Source: Gemmatimonadaceae bacterium (GTDB lineage: Bacteria > Gemmatimonadota > Gemmatimonadetes > Gemmatimonadales > Gemmatimonadaceae). From it: a stretch of 64,000 bases of DNA. Location of the stretch: NCBI GenBank assembly GCA_025358925.1, contig JANYHT010000050.1:248001-312000 (forward strand). The letters run 5' to 3'. Below are positions 45,391 through 55,002 of the stretch, piece after piece. The translations under genes were made by a program, and so were the position numbers. How positions within the stretch are numbered: the first letter of the stretch is position 1; every line of letters starts with the position of its first letter. The notes beneath the pieces were generated by a model. That model saw only the letters and a program-made list of their open reading frames with translations. It was not told where the DNA came from and made no database searches.

Positions 45391-45948
45391 TCGGGGTGCG
45401 GAAAGACCACGTTGCTTTCAATTCTTGGTCTGCTGGATTCGCCAAGTGGTGGCGAGTATGTGTTGGCTGGAGAGCGTGTCGCGCAATTGTCCCCGGTCGA
45501 GCGGGCGCGTGTGCGCAATCGACAAATCGGTTTTATTTTTCAGGCCTTTAATCTGATCGGCGACTTAAGCGTGTTTGAAAACGTAGAGCTACCGCTCACG
45601 TACCGTGACATGCCAGCGAGTGAACGCAAGGATCGCGTCAACGCCGCGCTGGAGCGTGTACAGATGTCGCATCGCGCGAAGCACTTTCCGGCACCATTGA
45701 GTGGCGGTCAACAGCAGCGTGTCGCGGTAGCGCGCGCGGTCGCGGGCGATCCGGCAATTCTCTTGGCCGATGAGCCGACGGGAAATCTCGACTCCAAAAA
45801 CGGGGAAGCGGTGATGGATCTGCTTCGTGAACTCAACCAAAATGGCAGCACGGTGTGCATGGTCACGCACGACTCACGGTATGCGCAGCACGCCGATCGC
45901 GAAGTCGCACTGTTTGATGGACGGGTGGTGGAGGCGGTGCCCGTTTAG
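45391..45948 (+). pseudogene. LolD/MacB-type ABC transporter ATPase, 5' truncated
   Basis: Homologous coding begins abruptly at SGCGKTTLLSILGLLDSPSG, in the middle of the Walker A motif, directly after the repeat array. The first 40 or so residues of a normal LolD/MacB-type ATPase are gone. The rest is complete: RNRQIGFIFQAFNLIGDLSV with the Q-loop, LSGGQQQRVAVARA signature, ILLADEPTGNLDS Walker B, and the His switch in MVTHD. An open frame continues back to 45364 through the array, but it replaces the first Walker A glycine (RSRSGCGKT). No permease gene is adjacent. It is unlikely to work. Confidence 0.85.
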
Positions 45949-45957
45949 TTTTGTTGC

Positions 45958-48900
45958 ATGACGCACGACACCCCACAATTCGACGCGCGCGCTGCCCAAT
46001 CGCTTGTGCGTTCAGTGTACGGACTCGAGGCAACGGCGCGCACGCTGACCAGTGAGCGCGATCAAAATTTCTTGCTTGCGACCGGAGGCGTCCCGTTCGC
46101 GGTATTGAAAATTGCAAATGCCGCCGAGCGCCGTGAATTTCTAGCCGCGCAGCAGGCGGCGATGGCGCACGTTGCGCGGTCATTTGCACTAGCACCCCAC
46201 GTGCTTCCGACGCTTGATGGTGACTTGCTTGCTTTGACACGCGCTCCAAACGCACAATCGCACCTCGTCTGGATGGTGTCGCTTTTGCCTGGCGTGGCCC
46301 TCGACGATGTTCGACATCGTACAACCGGCTTGTGGGAGCATTTTGGCGCAACAGTGGCGCAACTGACGAATGCATTCGTCGGGTTTGACGATCCGACCAC
46401 GCATCGTGAATTGCAATGGGACCTCGCGCGTGGTCGCACCGTGATTGACGATCATCGATCGCGATTGACTAACGTGGCACTGGCGGAGACCGTCGACGCA
46501 CTTATGGTGCGTTTTGATCGGCACACCGCGCCGCTGCTATCGACGTTGCCGTGTAGCGTGATCCACAATGACCTGAACGACTACAACGTGCTGGTGGGTG
46601 GCGAGGAGGGTCACGATCACCGCGTGGTCGGCGTGATTGATTTTGGCGACATGCTGCACAGTTATACCATCGGTGAGCTCGCGATTGCCGCCGCATATGC
46701 GGTGCTTGACGCGGCGGATCCGCTGTCGGTGCTGTGGCACATGGTGCATGGCTATCATGCGGTGCGGCCAATGAGCGAACAGGAGATGACGTCGTTTTTT
46801 GGACTCGTTATCTTGCGATTGTGCACGAGTGCCGTACTCGCAGCGTTCCAGCAGAGCGCGCATCCAGAGAATGCATATCTAAGCGTGAGCCAGGCGTCCA
46901 TTGAACGAACGCTGCCACGCCTTGCTCGCATTCCGTTTGCGTTTGCGGCGGCCACAGTACGTAGCGCGTGTGGACGTGAGCCAATTGCCACGAGCGTGGG
47001 CATTCGACAATGGCTTACCGCGAATAGTGGAACGTTTGCGCCGGTTTTGGGCATCGATTTACAATGTGTATCGTCGATCGTGCTCGACTTGAGCATTGGC
47101 AGCGCACTAATTCATGGCGATGTTACACAGAACGCAGAGCCCGCACTTACGCAGCGCGTGTTCGCCGCTATGCAGGATGCGAAGGTTGCGGTCGCGATTG
47201 GACGCTACGATGAAGCACGCTTGCTATATGTGACACCGGCCTTTGCGTCGGGCGACGGCACGCTGCAGGAGCACCGCATTATTCACATTGGGCTCGATCT
47301 CTTCGCGGAAGCGGGCACGCCGGTGTACGCGCCAATTGATGGTGTGGTACACGCAGCCGACACCCAGTTGCAGCCGTTGGATTACGGTGGTGTGATTGTG
47401 CTGCGACACGTGACCGAAAACGATACGGAATTTTTCACGCTGTATGGCCACTTGAGTCATGCATCTGCTACTGCACTACACGTTGGTCAACGCATACTGC
47501 GCGGTGAACGCATCGCGTCGCTGGGTGCCCCAGCGGAAAACGGCGGATGGACGCCACATCTCCACTTGCAAATCATTACCGACTTTCTGGAGCTTGGTAG
47601 TGATTTTCCGGGAGTAGGGACACCGAGTCGGCGCGACGTGTGGCGCAGTATTTCGCCGGACGCGAATCTCATTGTCGGCGTACCCGCGGCGCACTTTCCA
47701 GCGGCGACGCTAGCGAAAAGTGTCGTCAGTGCAAAGCGTCGCGCGTTTGTTGGGCTGAGTGTTCGCGTCGCGTACCACGATCCAGTGAGGATTGTGCGTG
47801 GGTGGCGTCAATATTTATTTGACGACGATGGGCGCCGTTTTCTCGACGCGTACAATAATGTGCCCCATGTTGGACACGCGCATCCGCACGTGGTCGCCGC
47901 TGCTGCGCGACAGATGTCGGTGCTCAATACGAATACGCGATATTTGCACGACGGACTTGAGGAATACGCGGAACGATTGACGACTACGCTACCCGAACCA
48001 TTGCGTGTGTGCTTTCTACTGAACTCGGCCAGCGAAGCAAACGAACTCGCGGTACGACTTGCGCGCACGTTTACTGGGCAGCGTGACATGGTGGTTTTGG
48101 ACGCTGCGTATCACGGCAACACGAGTACGCTGGTGGACATGAGCCCGTACAAGCACGCTGGGCCGGGAGGGCAGGGCGCTCCTGACTGGGTGCATGTCGC
48201 TCCACTTCCCGACGACTATCGAGGCGCGTACAAGCGGAGCGATTCGAATGCGGGCGTGCAGTATGCGAACGAACTCTCGCTCGTGCTTGATGCTGTTCAC
48301 GAACGTGGTCGTCGCATCGCGGGATTCATCGCGGAGTCATGCCCCAGCGTTGGCGGACAAATCGTATTCCCCGACGGCTACCTGTCGGCTGCATACGCGC
48401 ATGTGCGACGCGCAGGTGGCGTGTGCATTGCGGACGAAGTGCAGACCGGTCTCGGTCGTATCGGCTCGCACTTTTGGGCGTTTGCATCGCAAGGTGTTGT
48501 GCCCGATATCGTGGTCATGGGCAAACCACTCGGCAATGGACATCCACTGGCCGCGGTGGTTACGACACGCGAAATCGCCGACGCATTTAACAACGGCATG
48601 GAATTTTTCAGCACGTTTGGCGGCAATACCGTTTCGTGCGCTGTGGGGAATGCCGTACTGGATGTCGTGCGCGATGATGAACTGCAGTCGCATGCGCAAC
48701 AGGTGGGTGGTCACATGCTGCGCGATTTACAAGCACTTGCCAACCGACACGAACTAATCGGCGATGTGCGTGGGTCAGGACTATTTCTCGGCGTTGAACT
48801 GGTGCGAGATCGCGCCACGCTCGCGCCAGCTCCAGATGAAGCGACGTACGTGGCGAACCGCATGCGTGCTGAGGGAATTCTGCTTGGCACCGATGGTCCG

Positions 48901-49008
48901 CATCACAACGTGGTAAAGATCCGCCCGCCGATGCCGTTTGACGCGGACAACGGCGCGGAGCTGGTCGCGATGTTGGATCGCGTGCTGGGAGAGTTGCGTC
49001 CCGCGTGA
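45958..49008 (+). CDS. trifunctional fusion: APH kinase-like, M23 peptidase-like, class III aminotransferase
   Basis: A 1016-residue cytosolic-looking protein. Residues about 30-300 are an aminoglycoside-phosphotransferase/choline-kinase fold with catalytic Asp205 in [10 protein letters not shown] and VIDFGD. Residues about 435-560 are an M23/LytM peptidase fold with zinc-site residues His443 and Asp447 (HIGLD) and His534/His536 (PHLHLQ). Residues about 590-1016 are a class III PLP aminotransferase with [28 protein letters not shown] and Lys856 in [12 protein letters not shown]. The same three-part order is known in proteins annotated as aminotransferases near ethanolamine-phosphate phospho-lyase. 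A small amino-alcohol or amino acid could be phosphorylated and then eliminated or transaminated. No signal peptide, so the M23 part is unlikely to cut peptidoglycan. Confidence 0.92.
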   Translation: MTHDTPQFDARAAQSLVRSVYGLEATARTLTSERDQNFLLATGGVPFAVLKIANAAERREFLAAQQAAMAHVARSFALAPHVLPTLDGDLLALTRAPNAQSHLVWMVSLLPGVALDDVRHRTTGLWEHFGATVAQLTNAFVGFDDPTTHRELQWDLARGRTVIDDHRSRLTNVALAETVDALMVRFDRHTAPLLSTLPCSVIHNDLNDYNVLVGGEEGHDHRVVGVIDFGDMLHSYTIGELAIAAAYAVLDAADPLSVLWHMVHGYHAVRPMSEQEMTSFFGLVILRLCTSAVLAAFQQSAHPENAYLSVSQASIERTLPRLARIPFAFAAATVRSACGREPIATSVGIRQWLTANSGTFAPVLGIDLQCVSSIVLDLSIGSALIHGDVTQNAEPALTQRVFAAMQDAKVAVAIGRYDEARLLYVTPAFASGDGTLQEHRIIHIGLDLFAEAGTPVYAPIDGVVHAADTQLQPLDYGGVIVLRHVTENDTEFFTLYGHLSHASATALHVGQRILRGERIASLGAPAENGGWTPHLHLQIITDFLELGSDFPGVGTPSRRDVWRSISPDANLIVGVPAAHFPAATLAKSVVSAKRRAFVGLSVRVAYHDPVRIVRGWRQYLFDDDGRRFLDAYNNVPHVGHAHPHVVAAAARQMSVLNTNTRYLHDGLEEYAERLTTTLPEPLRVCFLLNSASEANELAVRLARTFTGQRDMVVLDAAYHGNTSTLVDMSPYKHAGPGGQGAPDWVHVAPLPDDYRGAYKRSDSNAGVQYANELSLVLDAVHERGRRIAGFIAESCPSVGGQIVFPDGYLSAAYAHVRRAGGVCIADEVQTGLGRIGSHFWAFASQGVVPDIVVMGKPLGNGHPLAAVVTTREIADAFNNGMEFFSTFGGNTVSCAVGNAVLDVVRDDELQSHAQQVGGHMLRDLQALANRHELIGDVRGSGLFLGVELVRDRATLAPAPDEATYVANRMRAEGILLGTDGPHHNVVKIRPPMPFDADNGAELVAMLDRVLGELRPA

Positions 49009-49163
49009 GGCTTAGAGAGCTTCCGAACATGATGGTTTGTCATGCATGGTGCGGAAACAGAAGCACCTGCGTTTTCGCCTGCACATGCGCCATGTCACCG
49101 TTGGTCTTCACGACGTGCGAAAGTCGCTGTATTTTCAAGCTACCTCATCTCTCCGGATATTTG

Positions 49164-50669
49164 ATGGCATCGCGAAACAGTAGTCGAACGCAACTGCTCG
49201 TTGTGCTTTTGCTTGCTGCGCCGTGCGTAGCCGCGCAAACGCAAGAACCCGTTGACCGCGCCATGATTGCGCGCATCACCGCCGAGGCAAATGATCGGTC
49301 ACATGTGGGCGAAACGTTTAACTATTTCGTCAACATCATCGGCGGACGACTTGCAGGCTCGCGCGCGCACAAAGCGTCGGCAGAGTATGCGCGAGCGAAG
49401 CTCACCGAGTGGGGACTAAAAGATTCGCACTTCGAGGCATTCCCGTTTGGTCGCGGTTGGGAGCTGCAGCAATTCACGTTGGAAATGACGGGCCCACGAT
49501 ACTTCCCGATCACTGGTTTTCCCGAGGCCTGGACGCCAAGTACGAAAGGAGTGATCACAGCACCCGCTATCTATTTGGGCGATAAAAGCGTCGCGGAAAT
49601 CGAAGCCATGGGTGAGAAGCTCAAGGGTGCGATTGTACTCGCGCAAAAGCCGCAAGTTGCATTTATTCGCCGTGATCGTTTGCAACCAGCGACGAATGTT
49701 GACGCCGTGCGCAGCGGCGCTCCTCCCTCCGAACGCAGTGAATACACAACACCATTGCGTACAATGGAGCCCATCCTTCGCAAGTATGGTGCGGCCGCTG
49801 TGCTGCGAGCGAGTCAGGGCGAGCACGGCACTTTCTTCGTACAAGGCGGCTCGCGAACCACCGCCCCAGATGCCACACCAAGCGTTGTTGTGGTCGCCGA
49901 GCAATACAACATGATGGTGAACGCGCTGCTTGGTGGGCTGCCCGTGCAATTGCGTCTTGCGCTTCAGGTCCAATTCAGCAGCGCAGATACGAATAGTTAC
50001 AACGTGATCGCTGAAATTCCGGGTAGCGATCCAGTCATTGGCAAAGAAGTGGTGTTGATCGGTGCGCATTTAGATTCGTGGCATTCGGCTACGGGCGCTA
50101 CTGACAACGCGGACGCGGTATCGGCTGCCATGGAGTCGATGCGCATTTTGCAGGCGCTCCACATCACACCACGTCGCACGATTCGCATTGCGATTTGGAG
50201 TGGCGAAGAGGAAGGGCTCCTTGGATCGCTTGCGTATGCGACATCACACTTCGCCGGCGCATCGAACAAGGCCGCGTTTGACAACTTGTCGGTGTACTTA
50301 AATGACGATCCGGGCACTGGACCAACGTATGGGTTCTACATGGAAAACAACGAACCGGCAAAGGCTATTTTCGACGCGTGGCTTGAACCGCTCAAGTCGC
50401 AGGGAACGGTCAAGAATGTGATAGGCCCGATCCCCAGTACCGATCACTTGAGCTTCACGCGATTCGGACTGCCAGCATTTACCGCAATAAAGGACTACGA
50501 TACGTACGACGTGCGGGAGCACCACACCAACGCCGACTTTGCCGAACGCGTGAGCGAGGCCGGGCTCAGGCAGAGCGCGATTGTGATGGCCACGTTCGCA
50601 TATCACGCGGCAATGCGGAACGAGAAAATTCCGCGCGTGTCATTGGTAACCGCGACTCCGCCTCGCTGA
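49164..50669 (+). CDS. exported M28 zinc aminopeptidase
   Basis: About 501 residues from ATG 49164 with a signal peptide (LLVVLLLAAPCVAAQ). A protease-associated (PA) insert lies at about 120-240. The M28 catalytic domain carries the expected zinc ligands: His and Asp in GAHLDSWHSATGATDNADA, Glu pair in WSGEEEGLLGS, Asp in YLNDDPGTGP and His in VREHHTNAD. It resembles carboxypeptidase Q-like and glutamate carboxypeptidase-like M28 enzymes, releasing N-terminal residues or dipeptides. It fits with OPT and APC uptake systems in the window. A long 5' frame from 49005 is not signal-like and is ignored. Confidence 0.93.
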   Translation: MASRNSSRTQLLVVLLLAAPCVAAQTQEPVDRAMIARITAEANDRSHVGETFNYFVNIIGGRLAGSRAHKASAEYARAKLTEWGLKDSHFEAFPFGRGWELQQFTLEMTGPRYFPITGFPEAWTPSTKGVITAPAIYLGDKSVAEIEAMGEKLKGAIVLAQKPQVAFIRRDRLQPATNVDAVRSGAPPSERSEYTTPLRTMEPILRKYGAAAVLRASQGEHGTFFVQGGSRTTAPDATPSVVVVAEQYNMMVNALLGGLPVQLRLALQVQFSSADTNSYNVIAEIPGSDPVIGKEVVLIGAHLDSWHSATGATDNADAVSAAMESMRILQALHITPRRTIRIAIWSGEEEGLLGSLAYATSHFAGASNKAAFDNLSVYLNDDPGTGPTYGFYMENNEPAKAIFDAWLEPLKSQGTVKNVIGPIPSTDHLSFTRFGLPAFTAIKDYDTYDVREHHTNADFAERVSEAGLRQSAIVMATFAYHAAMRNEKIPRVSLVTATPPR

Positions 50670-50680
50670 CCCTTAGGTCG

Positions 50681-50697
50681 AGCACGATACCCGTGCT
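50681..50697. terminator. weak hairpin between convergent genes
   Basis: AGCACG-N5-CGTGCT (50681-50686 and 50692-50697) lies in the 35-base gap between the M28 and malic-enzyme stops. It has no U-run; a terminator role is possible only from position. Confidence 0.3.
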
Positions 50698-50704
50698 GTG
50701 CCGT

Positions 50705-52348
50705 CTACGTTGCGAGATAATCCACGTAGTCGGGATGATACATCTGCGAATTGATGTATCCTGGCAAATCCGACGGGCGGGGCATCTTGGTTAATCTACG
50801 AGCGAAGACAACGTCCGCCACGGCAATCGCAATGGAGGTGGACACTTCGCGGATGCGACTGAGATCGGGATAGATGCGACCGAGCGCCATATCCTCGTCC
50901 GTCACGCATGCGGCCAACGTCTTTGCCGCAACGAAAAACATTTCGTTGGTCACACGTGTTGCTTCCGTTGCCACCACACCGAGTCCAACGCCAGGAAAAA
51001 TGTATGCATTGTTTCCTTGGCCTGGCACATGCACCCGACCGCTGTGCGTGACTGGAGCGAACGGACTACCACTCGCAAAAATTGCACGACCGTCACTCCA
51101 CGCATACGCCTCCTCAGCCGTGCATTCTGACTGCGACGTCGGATTTGACAGCGCGAGGATAATTGGACGCGCATTGTGCTGTGCCATCGCGGCCACAATC
51201 GGCTGTGAAAACGCGCTTGCTCTTCCTGACACACCAATGAGCGCGTGCGGTTTCAGAATTTCCACCGCCGTCAACAGGTCAGCGACCGGCAAATGCTCGT
51301 GTGCGAAGCGCACTTTGTGATCCACAAGATCACTGCGGTCCTGCACGACCAATCCTTTCGAATCCATAAACCAACATTGCCGATGCGCTGCCGCATTCGA
51401 CACGCCCTCGGCCTTGAGCGCCTCAACAATAAGATCGCCGATGCCGATCCCAGCCTCACCTGCACCGAGAAAGAGGAATCGCATGTCCGTGAGTTTCACG
51501 CCCGTCATGCGCGACGCGGAGTAGAGGCCCGCGAGTACCACGCCCGCCGTGCCTTGGATGTCGTCGTTAAACATGCAAATGTCGTCGCGATATTTCTGTA
51601 AGAATCGAAATGCATTGGAGTTGCCGAAATCCTCAAATTGCAGGCATGCGTGCGGATACAACTCTTGGACCGCCGACACAAACTCGTCAACAAGCTCTGC
51701 ATAGGCCGGTCCACGCAACCGCGGCACCGCACGGCCAATGTAGTTTGGATTGTCGAGCAACGAGTCGTTGTTTGTACCGACATCAAGCGTGACGGGCATA
51801 CACTGTGCCGGATGAATTCCAGCGCACGCGGTATAGAGCGACAGTTTGCCAACCGGAATTCCCATACCATTCGCGCCGAGGTCGCCCAGCCCCAAAATGC
51901 GTTCACCGTCAGTGACGACGATCATGCGGATGTCCGTGTACGGCCAATTCCGCATCACACTAATGACATGCCCGCGGTCTTCGGAGGTCAGATACAGCCC
52001 GCGCGAACGTCGAAAAATTTCGCCCCATCGCTGACAAGCGAGTCCCACCGTGGGTGTGTAGATAATGGGCATCATCTCCACCAAGTTGTTAATGATCACT
52101 TGGTAGTACAGCGCCTCGTTCCGATCCAAAACGGAAAGCAAATCAAGATATTTTCCTAAATCGGTCGGTTCGTGGCGCACGCTCTCAAGCACGCGGCGCT
52201 GTTGTTCGTGCTGTGTCATCACACGTGGCGGGAGCAATCCTCGGAGCCCAAGTGCATCACGTTCAGCAGCGGAAAAACTGGTGCCTTTATTGAGCAGAGG
52301 ATCCTGCAACAGCGCCGCGCCACGTTTGGTGGGGGTGTATTTCGTCAT
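50705..52348 (-). CDS. maeA: malic enzyme, oxaloacetate-decarboxylating
   Basis: A 547-residue enzyme of the long bacterial/eukaryotic malic-enzyme class. The N-terminal domain has YTPTVGLACQRWGEIFRRSR, the catalytic Tyr region, and the Lys-containing DGERILGLGDLGANGMGIPV. The signature with metal ligands is FNDDIQGTAGVVLAGLYSA. The dinucleotide fold is FLFLGAGEAGIGIGDLI. It converts malate to pyruvate and CO2 with NAD+ or NADP+; length and layout favour the NAD-dependent MaeA/SfcA group, but the cofactor is not proven. It supplies pyruvate for gluconeogenic or anaplerotic balance during growth on amino acids. Monocistronic by position. Confidence 0.93.
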   Translation of the reverse strand: MTKYTPTKRGAALLQDPLLNKGTSFSAAERDALGLRGLLPPRVMTQHEQQRRVLESVRHEPTDLGKYLDLLSVLDRNEALYYQVIINNLVEMMPIIYTPTVGLACQRWGEIFRRSRGLYLTSEDRGHVISVMRNWPYTDIRMIVVTDGERILGLGDLGANGMGIPVGKLSLYTACAGIHPAQCMPVTLDVGTNNDSLLDNPNYIGRAVPRLRGPAYAELVDEFVSAVQELYPHACLQFEDFGNSNAFRFLQKYRDDICMFNDDIQGTAGVVLAGLYSASRMTGVKLTDMRFLFLGAGEAGIGIGDLIVEALKAEGVSNAAAHRQCWFMDSKGLVVQDRSDLVDHKVRFAHEHLPVADLLTAVEILKPHALIGVSGRASAFSQPIVAAMAQHNARPIILALSNPTSQSECTAEEAYAWSDGRAIFASGSPFAPVTHSGRVHVPGQGNNAYIFPGVGLGVVATEATRVTNEMFFVAAKTLAACVTDEDMALGRIYPDLSRIREVSTSIAIAVADVVFARRLTKMPRPSDLPGYINSQMYHPDYVDYLAT

Positions 52349-52508
52349 GGTTGGACGATAGAAGTGTGTGTCGTGCCAACCAAAGTGTGCACGCGGGTGA
52401 GGCGCTTGGCGAGGGGAACGGGCAATTGCGGTGGGACACGATGCGCGATCATCGCATACTGTTCAGGAGATCACGTTTCGTCGACCGACCTTTGAGGAGA
52501 GAGAGGGC

Positions 52509-53741
52509 ATGCTTCGCACTGTACACACGACTGTCGCCGTCGCATTCGCTACCGTGCTGGCGGCGGCCAACACCAGCCGCGCGCAACCCGCACCTGCCGT
52601 TGCCGATGCCATCTCGGTTATCCATAGCGCGACGCTGCTGGACGGACGTGGCGCATCGATGCGGAATGTGTGGGTCGTCGTGCGGGGACGTCGCATTGAG
52701 CGGGTCAGCACCACCGCGATCAATATTCCTGGCGCGCGAGCCATTGAACTCGGCTCCGCCACATTGTTGCCCGGTCTTATCGACGGGCACGTGCATCCAG
52801 GGTGGTACGTCGATCGGCAAGGCAAGCGCAACTCTGCGCGTAGTGGTGATACACCGGCGCAGGCGGCGCTCGCGCGCGCCGGTAACCTGTACGCAACGCT
52901 GATGGCTGGTTTCACGACTATTCAAAGTGTTGGTGGCATTGAAGATCTTGAGCTGCGTGATGCGACAGCGCGAGACATCATTCCCGGTCCGCGTATTCTC
53001 ACGTCGATCACGCAATTGAGTTCGACGCGGCCGTCGCCCGATTCGCTCCGCGCGCAGGTTCGTGCGTTGCACGCGCAGACGGCCGATCTCATCAAACTCT
53101 TTTCATCGTCTGGGCTCGGCGCGGGCGGTGCGCAGACACTCTCGGATGAGCAAATCGCGGCAATATGTGGGGAGGCAAAAAGTTTAGGTCTTCGGACGTT
53201 GGTGCACGCAATTAGTGCTGTCAGTATTCGCGCGGCCGTAATGGGCGGATGTACGCAAATTGAGCACGGGACATTTGCTACGGATGTGGAGCTCAAACTC
53301 ATGGCACAGCACGGGACAATCTTCGATCCGCAAGTGTGTCTCGTGTTTCAGAACTACGTGGATCATCCCGACGCGTATAGTTTCACCGATTCGTCACTCG
53401 CGCCGCTCAAGGCAGCGATACCAACGGCGACGGCCATGTTTGCGCGTGCCATTAACACACCAGGGCTCAAGATTGTCTTTGGAACGGATGCGGTGGCGCT
53501 TGCCCACGGTCGCAACGCGGAAGAAATGATTTGTCGCGTACGTGCCGGGCAGTCAGCGATGGACGTGATTGTGTCGGCAACATCAGCAGGTGCCGCCGCA
53601 CTTGGCATGGCCGAGCATCTGGGCGTGGTGGCGGGCGGTTATGAAGCGGACCTTGTCGCCGTGGATGGTGATCCGTCGCGCGACATCACAGCGATGCAGC
53701 GCGTGGTGTTTGTGATGCGCGGTGGAACGCGGTATCGCTAA
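52509..53741 (+). CDS. exported amidohydrolase
   Basis: About 410 residues from ATG 52509, preceded by GAGGAGAGAGAGG, with a signal peptide (TTVAVAFATVLAAANTSRAQ). TIM-barrel metal ligands are seen in order: IDGHVHPG, Lys in DLIKLFSS, His in RTLVHAIS, His in QIEHGTF and Asp in VFGTDAV. The C-terminal EADLVAVDGDPSRDI is shared with the amidohydrolase at 11445-12737; the two are distant paralogues. The group includes imidazolonepropionase-like and prolidase-like enzymes. The substrate is unknown. It is divergent from malic enzyme and convergent with the TonB-domain gene. Confidence 0.9.
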   Translation: MLRTVHTTVAVAFATVLAAANTSRAQPAPAVADAISVIHSATLLDGRGASMRNVWVVVRGRRIERVSTTAINIPGARAIELGSATLLPGLIDGHVHPGWYVDRQGKRNSARSGDTPAQAALARAGNLYATLMAGFTTIQSVGGIEDLELRDATARDIIPGPRILTSITQLSSTRPSPDSLRAQVRALHAQTADLIKLFSSSGLGAGGAQTLSDEQIAAICGEAKSLGLRTLVHAISAVSIRAAVMGGCTQIEHGTFATDVELKLMAQHGTIFDPQVCLVFQNYVDHPDAYSFTDSSLAPLKAAIPTATAMFARAINTPGLKIVFGTDAVALAHGRNAEEMICRVRAGQSAMDVIVSATSAGAAALGMAEHLGVVAGGYEADLVAVDGDPSRDITAMQRVVFVMRGGTRYR

Positions 53742-53764
53742 GCGCCGACAGCTGTGCGGATGGC

Positions 53765-54190
53765 TTACCGTGAACCCAATTCGAACATGAACCCCATATT
53801 GCTGATACTTGTTGTGAGCAGGCGACCATTGACGGCAATGGGAACGAACTTCGCATACGTGAGAAATTCGCGGACGGACCGTCCGAACGCACGATTTGAT
53901 TCTTCGGTGATTTGGACGGAGTGGCGAATGACGCGCCCCATGGTATCGAGCACGAACGACGCGCGAACGTGCCCCTCGATGCGGCTGGTCCGCAATTCTG
54001 CTGGGTACTCTGGACCGCGGCCCATGATCGGGCGCACTAAAATTTGTGACGCTTTTTCTGTTATATCGAGCACTGTATCAGCGGCAACACTGGTGTACGT
54101 GCCGCACGGGCGCGGTGCGTGGCGCGCACTGATCGACGCTGTACCGGAGACAAGGCTGACGAGAGCAGCGTAGACACTTATGCGAAGCAT
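53765..54190 (-). CDS. TonB C-terminal domain protein (energy transducer-like)
   Basis: A 141-residue exported protein with a signal peptide (RISVYAALVSLVSGTASISA). The C-terminal 90 residues resemble a TonB C-terminal domain: YPAELRTSRIEGHVRASFVLDTMGRVIRHSVQI and FVPIAVNGRLLTTSI. Unlike a true TonB it lacks an N-terminal anchor with the SxxxH motif and a Pro-rich spacer, so it is probably a periplasmic TonB-like protein of the kind common in Bacteroidota and Gemmatimonadota. A direct role in energising the receptor at 35250-37964 is unproven. Confidence 0.85.
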   Translation of the reverse strand: MLRISVYAALVSLVSGTASISARHAPRPCGTYTSVAADTVLDITEKASQILVRPIMGRGPEYPAELRTSRIEGHVRASFVLDTMGRVIRHSVQITEESNRAFGRSVREFLTYAKFVPIAVNGRLLTTSISNMGFMFELGSR

Positions 54191-54300
54191 GCACAGAATG
54201 GTTGAAGACAGACCCTGTGGCGTTTCGCCGCAGCGGTTTGATAGATGATGTGGTGAGCGCGCGTCGGCTGCAAGGGCTTCGCGTTGCGGCGAACGGCTGC

Positions 54301-54519
54301 AACAGCAAACTACGACAGCGAATCACGCGAATTGATTGGTGCGGGGGTGAAGTATTTGTCGTCAACGCGAATCCGTAATTCTTTTTTATGGCCTCGCGCA
54401 AAGCATCCTTCTGAGCACAGCTCCAAATCAGAAAATAAAATCACGGTTGGTCAGCGACGCGTCGAGGTCGGCATCCGTGATGTACAAATTCGCGTAATTC
54501 GCGGCTGCTGTTTGCCGTT
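54301..54519. repeat. solitary diverged TIR element
   Basis: A 219-bp stretch whose left end (AACAGCAAAC, then GCGAATCACGCGAATT) is matched by the inverse at its right end (AATTCGCGTAATTCGCGG, GTTTGCCGTT). The ends match the ends of the array at 44.5-45.4 kb, but the core differs, apart from a T-rich run. It appears in the opposite orientation. The rest of the 329-bp gap (54191-54300) holds the promoter region of the TonB-domain gene and nothing else recognised. The right end abuts the dinB stop codon. Confidence 0.7.
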
Positions 54520-55002
54520 CTAACTCGCCGGTGATCGCGCCGCCGGAGATCCGCGCACGAACGCAATGAAATCAACCGCTGCCGGTGCATGCCCCCCATT
54601 CGACAGTAACTGATTCACTTTGCCGCGGTGATACTGACTGTGCAGCAGGACATGCAAAAGTATGTCGCCAACCGACGTGTTGAACGAGCGACCCGCGCTA
54701 TTCATATACGACGCTATGGCGTCGAGCTCTTGAGCTGAAAGCCGCTCGAGGTATGCGTCATACCGCGCGGTCACACTACAACGCAAAGCGTCCACAGCAT
54801 CCGGTGTAAGCGTTGGCCATACTGCAACCGTTGGCGTTTGCTGCTCAAGTCGCGCAATCCACACGGCATCGGCGGCAAGGATGTGCGCATATTCGCGCCA
54901 TGCGGTGTCGGCGTGACGCGCTCGTTGCAGTGCATCCCAAAGTATCGCGTCGGCCCATACGGCGTGTGCCCACATTTGGCGCAAAACAGAAAGAATGTCC
55001 AT
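54520..55002 (-). CDS. DinB-family protein
   Basis: A 160-residue four-helix protein. Metal-binding-type histidines are present: MWAHAVWADAILWDAL near the N-terminus and LHVLLHSQYHRGKVNQLL near residue 125. It begins one base after the trmL stop, so it is translated from the same message. Its own stop codon touches the end of the repeat element at 54519, so the last residues (GSPAARSPAS) could derive from or be altered by the element. The function is unknown; DinB folds include thiol-dependent transferases. Confidence 0.88.
   Translation of the reverse strand: MDILSVLRQMWAHAVWADAILWDALQRARHADTAWREYAHILAADAVWIARLEQQTPTVAVWPTLTPDAVDALRCSVTARYDAYLERLSAQELDAIASYMNSAGRSFNTSVGDILLHVLLHSQYHRGKVNQLLSNGGHAPAAVDFIAFVRGSPAARSPAS

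Noticed and set aside
49009..49163. Open frame extending the M28 peptidase upstream to 49005
   Set aside because: The extra residues are Cys-rich and would bury the signal peptide; ATG 49164 gives a proper signal sequence.
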